Shown: positions 1-5,914, counted from the stretch's first letter. The stretch: 5,914 nucleotides of DNA from Candidatus Hydrogenedentota bacterium (GCA_007130675.1 SLSB01000674.1:1-5914), one strand, 5' to 3'. Notes: generated by a model from the sequence alone, not told the origin. Program-made: numbers and translations.

Positions 1-1
1 C

Positions 2-529
2 GGCGGACCGCTCATCGACATCGGCGTGCATATGCTCGACCTCATCATCTGGATGATGGGATGCCCGAAACCCGTTTCGGCCACAGGGCACGTCAGCCGC
101 AAATTCGGCGATCGCGAGGGACTGTGCAACAAAGACTGGGGCGTTCCCTATCCACTTAATGAGTTTGACGTCGAAGACCACGCGGCCGCGTTCATCCGTT
201 TCGACAACGGTATTGTGCTGAACCTCGAGGTATCCTGGGCGGCAAACATCCCGAGAGACGTCCAAGGGCTTCGCATCCTGGGCGACAAGGCAGGTATTAC
301 AACAAACCCCCTGACCATCAGTAGCGCCACCGACAATGCATTGACCAGCATGCAATACGACTGGCTTCCCGAGCAGAAAGGCCACCGAATGGAGATCCGC
401 CATTTCACCGACTGCATTCGGGACAGTCTTCCTGTGCGGGTCAAACCCCAGGAATCGTTGCGCATCCAGCAGATCCTCGATGCCATCTACGCATCATCAA
501 GCAAAGGCAAAGAATTCGCCATAAAGTAA
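2..529 (+). CDS. Gfo/Idh/MocA-family oxidoreductase, C-terminal part (5' end outside window)
   Basis: The reading frame is open from base 2 to a TAA at 527-529 and encodes about 175 residues. The N-terminal Rossmann domain and the catalytic Lys region lie off the left edge. The visible part starts with GGPLIDIGVHMLDL, a hallmark of the family. Its Asp6 and His10 (fragment numbering) have the four-residue spacing of the Asp172/His176 catalytic pair in Bacillus inositol dehydrogenase. Further on come a YPLNEFDVEDHAAAFIRF segment and a VSWAAN segment, typical of the C-terminal beta-sheet domain, and a final helix ending in ILDAIYASSSKGKEF. Members are usually NAD(P)-dependent dehydrogenases of sugars, inositols or related polyols in the cytoplasm. 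The substrate cannot be read from this fragment. The GTG at 26 and the nearby ATG at 32 are internal codons, not the start. The gene converges on ispF. Confidence 0.88.
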   Translation, partial: GGPLIDIGVHMLDLIIWMMGCPKPVSATGHVSRKFGDREGLCNKDWGVPYPLNEFDVEDHAAAFIRFDNGIVLNLEVSWAANIPRDVQGLRILGDKAGITTNPLTISSATDNALTSMQYDWLPEQKGHRMEIRHFTDCIRDSLPVRVKPQESLRIQQILDAIYASSSKGKEFAIK

Positions 530-549
530 GCATAAGAAACTACTTATGC
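530..549. terminator. Short inverted repeat between convergent genes, possible weak bidirectional terminator
   Basis: GCATAAG at 530-536 and CTTATGC at 543-549 form a perfect 7-base stem around a 6-base loop. The repeat begins right after the TAA of the left gene. The ispF stop codon lies in the loop (540-542), and the right arm lies inside the last ispF codons. The stem is AT-rich and has no clean U-run on the rightward side. On the leftward side it is followed by a moderately U-rich TTACTTTAT. It may help end transcription in both directions, but it is weak and could be chance. Confidence 0.3.
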
Positions 550-1019
550 AAAGGCGACATAAGCGCGACAACATGGGCTGAGATTGCTTCGCCCCGTCCT
601 TCGGGCCCGACGCCCTCGTTTGTCTTGGCTTTTACCGAGACCGTATCGAGGGGCACACCAAGGCAATTGGCAAGGTTGGTCCGTATGGGCTGGATGTGCG
701 GATTAAGCTTGGGCTCTTGTGCAATAACCGTGGCGTCGATGTTGTCAAGTCGGTAGCCTGCATCCTGAACCATAAGATAAGCTTTATGAAGCAGTTGCAT
801 GCTATCGGCCCCTTTGTATTGGGCGTCGGTATCCGGGAAATGCTGTCCGATGTTGCCCAAGGCAACCGCCCCAAGGAGCGCGTCGGTGATGGCATGCGCG
901 AGCAGATCGGCGTCCGAATGCCCGGCAAGGCCCTTATCATGGGGAATTGTCACTCCGCCGAGGATGAGTGGCCGCCCAGGGACCAGCCGGTGCAGGTCGT
1001 AGCCTTGTCCGATACGCAT
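540..1019 (-). CDS. ispF: 2-C-methyl-D-erythritol 2,4-cyclodiphosphate synthase
   Basis: IspF converts 4-diphosphocytidyl-methylerythritol 2-phosphate to methylerythritol 2,4-cyclodiphosphate with release of CMP, the fifth step of the MEP isoprenoid pathway, in the cytoplasm. The 159-residue length is normal for the family. Zinc ligands are present: Asp8 and His10 in GYDLHRL, and His42. GHSDADLL (33-40) and FPDTD (61-65) are also conserved. The CDP-binding stretch KTNEGVGPEGRGE (132-144) carries Thr133 and Glu135. I chose the ATG at 1019, which overlaps the ispD stop by one base (TGATG) and has AAAGGG 8 bases upstream inside ispD. A GTG one codon earlier (1022) is possible but less likely. 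This is the last gene of the PIN/TRAM-ispD-ispF unit, and the overlap suggests translational coupling. The active enzyme is a homotrimer in known cases. Confidence 0.97.
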   Translation of the reverse strand: MRIGQGYDLHRLVPGRPLILGGVTIPHDKGLAGHSDADLLAHAITDALLGAVALGNIGQHFPDTDAQYKGADSMQLLHKAYLMVQDAGYRLDNIDATVIAQEPKLNPHIQPIRTNLANCLGVPLDTVSVKAKTNEGVGPEGRGEAISAHVVALMSPLHK

Positions 1020-1708
1020 CACACAAGCCCTTTCTGGATAATGGCTTCGGCAAGCGCTACGTCTTCACCTGTGGTTATTTTAAAGTTGAACGGGGTACCT
1101 TTGACCAGCTTGACCGGAGCCCCCATGCGTTGAACGAGCGTGGCATCGTCGGTTCCACTAAACCCATGTTCCCGTGCATATTTATGGGCTTTCTTGATAA
1201 CGTCCACCCGGAATGTCTGTGGGGTTTGGCAGGCCCACAGACGGTGCCGGTCGGGGGTTCCCGCCAGAAAATCGCCTTCTTTCGCCGTAAGGATGGTATC
1301 CGAGCAGGGGATCGCGACCGTGGCGGCACCATGCTCGATGGCGGCCTCAATCGAGGCCTGTATCGAAGCTTTGGAGACAAAAGGCCTTGCCGCATCATGA
1401 ATTACAACGATTTCGACCGACTCGTCGAGGGCGTTCAACGCTTTCTCGACCGAGTCCTGCCGTTCACGCCCTCCGGCAATAAGCGCGAAGGCGTTGTCCG
1501 GGAAAGCTTTACACAAAATGTGTTCGAATTCACCTTCGCGATTGGGCGGCACCGTAATCACCGCGCCTGAAAGAAGCCCAATTGTCCGGAAGCGTTCTAA
1601 AGTATGTATTAACAGAGGCTTACCCGCGAACGAAACCAAGGCTTTAGGCTTTTCAAGGCCAAGCCTCAGCCCCATGCCCGCTGCTGGCACAATCAGTCTT
1701 GCATTCAC
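1019..1708 (-). CDS. ispD: 2-C-methyl-D-erythritol 4-phosphate cytidylyltransferase
   Basis: IspD joins CTP and 2-C-methyl-D-erythritol 4-phosphate to give 4-diphosphocytidyl-methylerythritol and pyrophosphate, the third step of the MEP pathway. The 229-residue length is typical. The nucleotidyltransferase signature IVPAAGMGLRLG (6-17) is followed by the conserved PK at 21-22. Other family blocks are GGRERQDSV (79-87), HDAARPFV (104-111), QTPQTF (161-166), TDDA (186-189) and a C-terminal FNFKITTGEDV. The start is a GTG at 1708 that overlaps the TGA of the upstream PIN/TRAM gene (GTGA, four bases). No good Shine-Dalgarno precedes it, so translation probably depends on reinitiation after the upstream gene. 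The end overlaps ispF. IspD and IspF are separate proteins here, not the IspDF fusion seen in some bacteria. Confidence 0.97.
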   Translation of the reverse strand: MNARLIVPAAGMGLRLGLEKPKALVSFAGKPLLIHTLERFRTIGLLSGAVITVPPNREGEFEHILCKAFPDNAFALIAGGRERQDSVEKALNALDESVEIVVIHDAARPFVSKASIQASIEAAIEHGAATVAIPCSDTILTAKEGDFLAGTPDRHRLWACQTPQTFRVDVIKKAHKYAREHGFSGTDDATLVQRMGAPVKLVKGTPFNFKITTGEDVALAEAIIQKGLV

Positions 1709-2775
1709 GACAAAACGCTTTGAAGCTTCGTGAAGATCATCCGGCCGGCCGTGGTTTGCAACACACTGGTGACAACCACCGACACATCCTTGCCGACATG
1801 GTCCTTACCGCCGTCAACAACGATCATGGTTCCATCATCAAGGTATCCGACACCCTGAAACGCCTCTTTCCCTTCTTTGACGATGCGTACTTGCATGTTT
1901 TCGTCCGGAAGGACGGCCGGCTTCAACGCGTTGGCAAGGTCGTTGATGTTGAGGACCTGCACCCCCTCGATCTGGGCGACTTTATTGAGATTCAGGTCGT
2001 TGGTGAGGATCTTTGCGCCACAATCTCGGGCAACGCGAACCAGCTTGCCGTCCACTTCCAGGATCTCCAGCGGATCGTCCTCGATCACTTGGATTTCCAC
2101 CCGGTCACCATCCTCCTGCAGCTCTTTGATGATGTCGAGGCCGCGGCGGCCGCGCGCACGGCGCAACACGTCGGGCGAATCGGCGATATTCTGCAATTCC
2201 TTGAGCACAAACCGAGGAATAAGCAGTGGACCCTCGACAAACCCTGTCTTGCAGATGTCGGATATACGGCCATCAATAATCACGCTCGTATCGACCACCT
2301 TGACTTGGCCAGCGGGATAATGCCGGCGGTGCATGGCCTGTTTCAGCGACTCCCAGTTGGACGCCATGGTAAGACCAAGCTGAATCCCCACAAAGCCAAA
2401 GATCAGGATCACCGATGTATAGAGGAAGATGGCGACATTGGCGTCCTCTGGAGGGAAGAAATGCGTAATATACTTGACCAGCCCATAGCCTACTACCATG
2501 CCGAGAACAATGCAGAGCACTACGGGGGCAATCTTCTCGAACAGATCCTGGGTGACGAATCGCAGGGCCATAATGACCCCGATGGAGACCGCAGCGCCCA
2601 TCAAGCCGCCAAATGCGCCCCACGGCACGGGATCCTGGGGTTGCATCACCTGCTCGCCCGCCAGCTTGTTCTGCTCAGCGGCGTAATCGTTATAGTTATC
2701 GACGAGCAAGACGGCCCACAACGTCCCCATGAGAATGCAGGCCAGCACGAAGATGACTCGAATTATTTTTATCAT
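1705..2775 (-). CDS. Membrane-anchored PIN and TRAM domain protein (YacL-like)
   Basis: The 356-residue protein has four predicted membrane segments at about 5-25, 52-74, 82-103 and 114-137. A PIN nuclease-fold domain follows (about 158-282) and then a C-terminal TRAM domain (about 285-350), a predicted RNA-binding beta-barrel. The PIN acidic residues can be placed at Asp162 (in VVDTSVIIDGR), Glu193 (LKELQ), Asp242 and Asp260 (ILTNDLNLNK), so the metal site looks intact. This architecture matches Bacillus YacL and relatives in other bacteria. Their PIN domain implies a membrane-tethered RNase, but the cellular substrate is not established. The ATG at 2775 has AAGG 10 bases upstream (2786-2789). 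The gene leads the unit with ispD and ispF, overlapping ispD by four bases. No antitoxin partner is adjacent, which argues against a VapBC-type toxin. Confidence 0.93.
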   Translation of the reverse strand: MIKIIRVIFVLACILMGTLWAVLLVDNYNDYAAEQNKLAGEQVMQPQDPVPWGAFGGLMGAAVSIGVIMALRFVTQDLFEKIAPVVLCIVLGMVVGYGLVKYITHFFPPEDANVAIFLYTSVILIFGFVGIQLGLTMASNWESLKQAMHRRHYPAGQVKVVDTSVIIDGRISDICKTGFVEGPLLIPRFVLKELQNIADSPDVLRRARGRRGLDIIKELQEDGDRVEIQVIEDDPLEILEVDGKLVRVARDCGAKILTNDLNLNKVAQIEGVQVLNINDLANALKPAVLPDENMQVRIVKEGKEAFQGVGYLDDGTMIVVDGGKDHVGKDVSVVVTSVLQTTAGRMIFTKLQSVLS

Positions 2776-2844
2776 GAATATACTACCTTATGGTGAGGCG
2801 CCGGCCAGGTTCTCAAGAAGTCGCCGACACAATTAACGTTTCAA

Positions 2845-2873
2845 TTTATATCACCCGGTTGACTCTGACACAA
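2845..2873 (-). promoter_or_regulatory. Likely sigma-70-type extended -10 promoter for the PIN/TRAM-ispD-ispF unit
   Basis: In the 119-base gap between the purine nucleoside phosphorylase stop and the PIN/TRAM start, the minus strand reads TATAAA (2850-2845), a 5/6 match to the -10 box. It is preceded by TGA, giving the extended form TGnTATAAA. A weak -35 box, TTGTGT (2873-2868), sits exactly 17 bases upstream. The predicted RNA would start near 2838 and have a leader of about 60 bases. The leader holds GC-rich palindromic bits (GGCGCC) but no riboswitch that I recognise. Confidence 0.5.
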
Positions 2874-2894
2874 GCGATCGACTACTCCGTTTTC

Positions 2895-3722
2895 CTATCC
2901 GGGCAGCCGTTCGATACACGCGCGTACGAGCTTCGTGAGCTTCGGTTCGGCCCCGTTTGCCGTTGCGATAATCTTCTCGATCTCGACCGGCTCGAGCGCA
3001 TCTGGAAAGCATTCGTCGGTGATGACGGAAAAGGCCAGTACCTTCATTCCCCCATGCACCGCGACAATCACCTCCGGCACGGTGCTCATTCCTACGACGT
3101 CCGCCCCCAGCGTGCGCATCATCCGGTATTCAGCGCGCGTCTCGAGGCACGGTCCCGGACATGCCAAGTATACTCCTTTCTGTAGTTTAATGCCCATCTC
3201 GAGTGCAAGGGTTTCCGCGAGGTCGATCAAATCCCGCGTATAGGGCTGCGACATATCGGGGAAACGCGGTCCCAGGGCGTCGTCATTCGGACCGATCAGC
3301 GGGTTATCGCCCATAAAGTTGATATGGTCCTCGATTACCATGATATCGCCCGCGCGAAATTGCGGGTTGAGGCCTCCGGCCGCGTTGAACGCCACCAGCA
3401 CGTCGACCCCAAGCGCGCGCATGACACGCACGGGAAACGTCACTTGCCCAAGAGAATAGCCCTCGTAGCGGTGAAAACGCCCGGACATGGCAACGACAGG
3501 CTTGCCCGCCAGATGTCCCAGCAGCAGTTCACCGGCATGGGACTCGACAGTGGAGACCGCAAAATGTGGCAGTTTCGTGTAGCTCAGCCGCGCTTCGACA
3601 TCGAGCTGTGCTGCCAGGCCATTCAGACCAGTGCCGAGAATCACTCCGACTTGCGGCTGCAACGCGCACTCCGCCTGGATTACTTTTGCCGTTTCATCTA
3701 TGTGTTGACGTAATTCAGACAC
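2895..3722 (-). CDS. punA: Purine nucleoside phosphorylase, trimeric PNP family
   Basis: The enzyme cleaves purine nucleosides with phosphate to give the free base and (deoxy)ribose 1-phosphate in purine salvage. The 275-residue length fits the low-mass, trimeric class. Phosphate-site motifs are GTGL (30-33), SHAG with His62, and GRFHRYEGY (81-89) with Arg82 and His84. NAAGGLNP (113-120) also matches. The base and ribose site is seen in ETRAEYR with Glu198 and VGMSTVPEV with Met212. Where mammalian PNP has Asn243 (ITN), this protein has Asp236 (ITDE), and the His257 region carries Ile248. Both changes could alter substrate range, so the usual 6-oxopurine specificity should not be assumed. The start is a GTG at 3722 with GGGAG 6 bases upstream. 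It lies 12 bases after the YggU-like stop and probably shares a transcript with accA. Confidence 0.93.
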   Translation of the reverse strand: MSELRQHIDETAKVIQAECALQPQVGVILGTGLNGLAAQLDVEARLSYTKLPHFAVSTVESHAGELLLGHLAGKPVVAMSGRFHRYEGYSLGQVTFPVRVMRALGVDVLVAFNAAGGLNPQFRAGDIMVIEDHINFMGDNPLIGPNDDALGPRFPDMSQPYTRDLIDLAETLALEMGIKLQKGVYLACPGPCLETRAEYRMMRTLGADVVGMSTVPEVIVAVHGGMKVLAFSVITDECFPDALEPVEIEKIIATANGAEPKLTKLVRACIERLPG

Positions 3723-3734
3723 GATACACTCCCA

Positions 3735-4064
3735 TTACTCTTTTATATCAAAACTATTCAACCGCTCTCGGGGATTCTGGATAGCCTTCCTTGCTTGTTC
3801 CAGGGTAATCCCTGCGATAACGAGCCGTTTCACGCGTGATTTCTCACCGCTGATGATTCCGACAGCGCGCTTAGGCACGCCGAACGTTTTCGCCAGAAAC
3901 GCTTTGAGCGCCTTATTGGCCGCCCCCTCGGTGGCCGGAGCCGTCAGGGCAACCCGAATACGTCCATCCGGTTCGCACAGCAGGGCGTCACGCGAAGCCT
4001 TGGGCTGGACCCGGACTCTCAGAAAGACGTTTCCCTCCTTTTCGGTCATGGCCTCGAAGGCCAT
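3735..4064 (-). CDS. DUF167 / YggU-family small protein
   Basis: The 109-residue protein carries the full DUF167 fold signature: VFLRVRVQPKASRDAL (13-28), GRIRVALTAPATEGAANKAL (34-53) and a VGIISGEKSRVKRLVI strand-loop (68-83). Family members such as E. coli YggU are small, soluble alpha/beta proteins with no firmly assigned function. I chose the ATG at 4064, two bases after the accA stop, because GAAGG lies 6 bases upstream inside the end of accA. A GTG at 4082 overlapping accA and an ATG at 4049 are alternatives. The conserved domain begins only around residue 12, so conservation does not separate these starts. The tight spacing on both sides places it in an accA-yggU-punA transcript and suggests co-translation with accA. 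Confidence 0.9.
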   Translation of the reverse strand: MAFEAMTEKEGNVFLRVRVQPKASRDALLCEPDGRIRVALTAPATEGAANKALKAFLAKTFGVPKRAVGIISGEKSRVKRLVIAGITLEQARKAIQNPRERLNSFDIKE

Positions 4065-4066
4065 CT

Positions 4067-5035
4067 CTAACCTTCGAGCCACTGGCCCATGGCGCGGAAC
4101 TTTTCCTGGCGTTTATGGGGCTGCCACACATTTTTATCGCAGCCCTCGAGAAACTCTCGAATATGGATACGCAGGGTCTGTGCTGCAGCATCAGGATCCC
4201 GATGTGCCCCGCCGGGCGGTTCGCGCAACACTTCATCGATGACGCCGAGACTATGCAACTCGTCTGCCGTGATACGCAGCGCGGAAGCCGCCAATTCCTT
4301 GCGTTCGGCATCACGCCACAGGATTTCAGCGCAGCGTTCCGGCGGGCAAATCACGTATATCGCCCATTCAAACATGGCCACGACATCGCCCAACGCGATA
4401 CCCAGCGCCCCCCCGCTTCCACCTTCGGCGAGCACGACGGAAAACACAGGGGTCTTGAGCGCCAGCATGGCGCGAAGGTTCTCCGCGATTGCGGGTCCCT
4501 GGCCGCGCTGCTCCGCTTCGATGCCCGGATGAGCCGCCGGCGTATCGACAAAGGTTATGACAGGATAACCAAAGCGCTCGGCTAAGTTAAATAAACGCAA
4601 AGCCTTACGGTATCCTTCGGGGTGTGCCATACCGAAATTGCGCCGCAGTTTTTCGTCGGTGGAAACGCCCTTCTGCTGGCCGACCACGACTACGGTACGG
4701 TCTTCGAAGCGCCCGAGTCCGCCAATCAGGGCCGGGTCATCTCCCACCGCGCGGTCTCCATGCAATTCGATGAAATCATCCAAAATACGGGAGATGTAGT
4801 CCAGCATGCGCGGGCGCAAGGGATGGCGCGCAAGCTGCACGCGCTGCCAGGGTGTAATGGCGGAAAACACACGCTCGAGTTCGGCATCTAACTCGCGCTG
4901 CAAGGCTTCGCGTTCTTCTTCGCCGCCCGCCATCCGCATCCGTGTTTCCAGTTCGATACTGCGCTTCTCGAAAGGCAGCCACGGATCGAGCGCGGACCGG
5001 GCACTGTCGACTAGTTCGATCGGATTATCCTGCAT
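4067..5035 (-). CDS. accA: Acetyl-CoA carboxylase carboxyltransferase subunit alpha
   Basis: AccA pairs with AccD to move the carboxyl group from carboxybiotin to acetyl-CoA, making malonyl-CoA for fatty-acid synthesis. The 322 residues match the usual 315-325. FEKRSIELE (22-30) opens the N-terminal helical region. QLARHPLRPRMLDYI, a GDRAVGDD segment, RRNFGMAHPEGYRKALRL (131-148), GGSGGALG (205-212) and PPGGAHRDP (273-281) align with E. coli AccA. Two signatures diverge. DTPGAYPG of E. coli is DTPAAHPG here (164-171), and ISPEGCASILW is CPPERCAEILW (230-240) without a length change. The ATG at 5035 was chosen because a G-rich stretch lies just upstream. The in-frame GTG at 5050 lacks a Shine-Dalgarno. 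The gene heads a unit with the YggU-like and PNP genes. The partner accD is not in the window. Confidence 0.95.
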   Translation of the reverse strand: MQDNPIELVDSARSALDPWLPFEKRSIELETRMRMAGGEEEREALQRELDAELERVFSAITPWQRVQLARHPLRPRMLDYISRILDDFIELHGDRAVGDDPALIGGLGRFEDRTVVVVGQQKGVSTDEKLRRNFGMAHPEGYRKALRLFNLAERFGYPVITFVDTPAAHPGIEAEQRGQGPAIAENLRAMLALKTPVFSVVLAEGGSGGALGIALGDVVAMFEWAIYVICPPERCAEILWRDAERKELAASALRITADELHSLGVIDEVLREPPGGAHRDPDAAAQTLRIHIREFLEGCDKNVWQPHKRQEKFRAMGQWLEG

Positions 5036-5082
5036 CCATCCCCCCCGCACTTGTACTATAGGCTTTCGAGTTCATGGCGAGT

Positions 5083-5091
5083 ATTTTAGCA
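5083..5091 (-). promoter_or_regulatory. Candidate extended -10 element upstream of accA
   Basis: On the minus strand TGCTAAAAT (5091-5083) fits an extended -10 box (TGn followed by a 5/6 match to TATAAT). It would give a leader of about 40 bases before the accA ATG. No convincing -35 box stands at 16-18 bases. A second -10-like TATAGT lies at 5060-5055 but also lacks a -35. The region between accA and the transporter (5036-5168) otherwise shows no strong hairpin with a T-run, so read-through from the transporter gene into accA cannot be excluded. Confidence 0.33.
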
Positions 5092-5168
5092 CGACTCGAC
5101 CGCACGCTGCATGTCGGCGTTCGCCTGTTACACTGTTGACTGGTTTCTGGACACCCGCCCCTCGGGAT

Positions 5169-5914
5169 TTAGAGCCTCCGCGTATCCTGTCTGCTATCCA
5201 CCGCTGCCGGAGATGCTGCACGAGCCCCAAGATTCTCGCGCAGCAGGCGGTAATTCGTCTTCAGACCGTACCACGCCGCCACGGCCATCACAATAAGACA
5301 GGTGATAAGGGCCACATTCCATATCACGCGCTTCAGACGGCGGGGCATTTCACCCCTCATAAGAGATTCTTTGTTCATCAGTACGATGAAACAGAGCACC
5401 GCGATGGGCATGAGCAGCGCGTTGATGCTCGATGCGGTAATGGCTGTCTGCCAGGGCAGCCGAGCGCCTACGCCCAAGATTCCGATCGCCGGCAGGAGCG
5501 CAAACCAAAACCGGGCGCGCTTGCTCTCGGAAAGGTTGAACATCTCGCACCCGATGAAGCTGCACGCCAGCATATGCGTGACGATAGTGCTGAACCCGAT
5601 GGCCAGCATGCCCGTCCCAATCAGAAGCAACGCAATGCCGTCGCCCCACTGCTCATGTCCGAGAAATCTGCCGAAGGTGGGCCCCAACACCGGAACGATG
5701 GCTCGGATGTCCCGAACGGGCTCTCCAACGCCGCCCGCATCGGGGCCGATGGTATTCGCGACACCGATGATCATGAACCCCGTGGCGAAGAAGAACGGGA
5801 TCGCCATGCCGGTAACCAAGTCGAAGTAAGCGAGCTCTTTGTGCTGACTGCCCCACCCTCTTCGGCGCAGGGCATACGCGTAGAGAAAGAACATGTTGAT
5901 GCCGGTCACGGCAG
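5169..5914 (-). CDS. Nramp-like divalent-metal transporter family protein, C-terminal part (5' end outside window)
   Basis: The frame is open from the right edge to a TAA at 5171-5169, giving about 247 residues. The GTG at 5909 is internal, since the frame continues to the edge. Hydrophobic segments (fragment numbering) lie near 1-15, 33-56 and 90-120, followed by three more towards the C-terminus. That fits TM6 to TM11 of the LeuT-fold Nramp family. GINMFFLYAYALRRRGWG and the FDLVTGMAIPFFFATGFMIIGVANTI stretch look like a divergent Nramp branch. A TM8-like segment reads STIVTHMLACSFIGCEMF. The canonical TM6 metal-binding Met-Pro-His is not present, so metal transport is inferred from overall family likeness only. 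The TM1 Asp-Pro-Gly motif is off the edge and cannot be checked. It runs in the same direction as accA but is separated by about 130 bases. Confidence 0.72.
   Translation of the reverse strand, partial: AVTGINMFFLYAYALRRRGWGSQHKELAYFDLVTGMAIPFFFATGFMIIGVANTIGPDAGGVGEPVRDIRAIVPVLGPTFGRFLGHEQWGDGIALLLIGTGMLAIGFSTIVTHMLACSFIGCEMFNLSESKRARFWFALLPAIGILGVGARLPWQTAITASSINALLMPIAVLCFIVLMNKESLMRGEMPRRLKRVIWNVALITCLIVMAVAAWYGLKTNYRLLRENLGARAASPAAVDSRQDTRRL

Noticed and set aside
968..1570. A 200-codon plus-strand open frame opposite ispD and the start of ispF
   Set aside because: The minus strand encodes textbook IspD and IspF. The antisense product shows no family motif and no credible ribosome binding site.
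1705..2775. PIN-domain protein as the toxin of a VapBC-type toxin-antitoxin pair
   Set aside because: It has four membrane segments and a TRAM domain, is far longer than VapC, and has no small antitoxin gene next to it.
1699..2796. A 365-codon plus-strand open frame covering the whole PIN/TRAM gene in antisense
   Set aside because: Its translation is rich in His and Asp with no domain I recognise, while the minus strand gives a clear four-TM, PIN and TRAM protein with a Shine-Dalgarno. Long antisense frames are common in GC-rich DNA.
4089..4585. Two overlapping plus-strand open frames opposite accA
   Set aside because: Both are shadows of the well-supported accA frame and resemble no protein family.
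5051..5168. Possible terminator or small gene between the transporter and accA
   Set aside because: Only short stems (for example GGCG/CGCC with a two-base loop) without a T-run are seen. The short plus-strand frame starting at 5111 runs into the transporter gene with no ribosome binding site.
5302..5829. A 175-codon plus-strand open frame opposite the transporter
   Set aside because: It is Met/Pro/Ser-rich as expected from the complement of a hydrophobic membrane protein. The minus-strand frame has clear membrane segments.
1..5914. CRISPR array, tRNA or rRNA gene, insertion sequence or long repeats
   Set aside because: No regularly spaced repeats, cloverleaf-like segments, transposase frames or terminal inverted repeats were seen. 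Nearly the whole window is accounted for by coding sequence.

Overview
The window carries seven protein-coding genes at high density, with no RNA gene, mobile element or CRISPR array. Two genes are cut by the window edges. Six genes read leftward (minus strand), and one partial gene at the left end reads rightward and converges on them. The content is mostly housekeeping: fatty-acid synthesis (accA), purine salvage (purine nucleoside phosphorylase), the MEP isoprenoid pathway (ispD, ispF) and a membrane PIN/TRAM protein. The base composition (moderately GC-rich), the divergent Nramp-like transporter and a Gfo/Idh/MocA oxidoreductase would suit a Gram-negative bacterium of the PVC/Planctomycetes/Hydrogenedentes type. 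That placement rests on protein flavour alone and is a low-confidence inference.

Layout from left to right. At 2-529 (+) lies the C-terminal part of a Gfo/Idh/MocA-family dehydrogenase. A 10-base gap then separates it from the convergent ispF, with a small inverted repeat at the junction. At 540-2775 (-) lies a tight three-gene unit, PIN/TRAM protein > ispD > ispF, in which consecutive genes overlap by four bases (GTGA) and one base (TGATG). It has its own likely extended -10 promoter in the 119-base gap upstream. At 2895-5035 (-) lies a second tight unit, accA > DUF167/YggU-like > purine nucleoside phosphorylase, with gaps of only 2 and 12 bases. A candidate extended -10 promoter sits upstream of accA. 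From 5169 to the right edge (-) lies the C-terminal half of an Nramp-like transporter, separated from accA by about 130 bases without a clear terminator.

IspD and IspF catalyse steps 3 and 5 of the MEP pathway. The order yacL-like, ispD, ispF matches the known Bacillus arrangement, so linkage between the PIN/TRAM membrane protein and isoprenoid genes recurs here. I see no new multi-gene system. The points most worth checking are residue-level: a purine nucleoside phosphorylase with Asp where the mammalian enzyme has its specificity-setting Asn243 and a hydrophobic residue near the His257 position; an Nramp-like protein without the TM6 Met-Pro-His motif; and an AccA with altered signature motifs.
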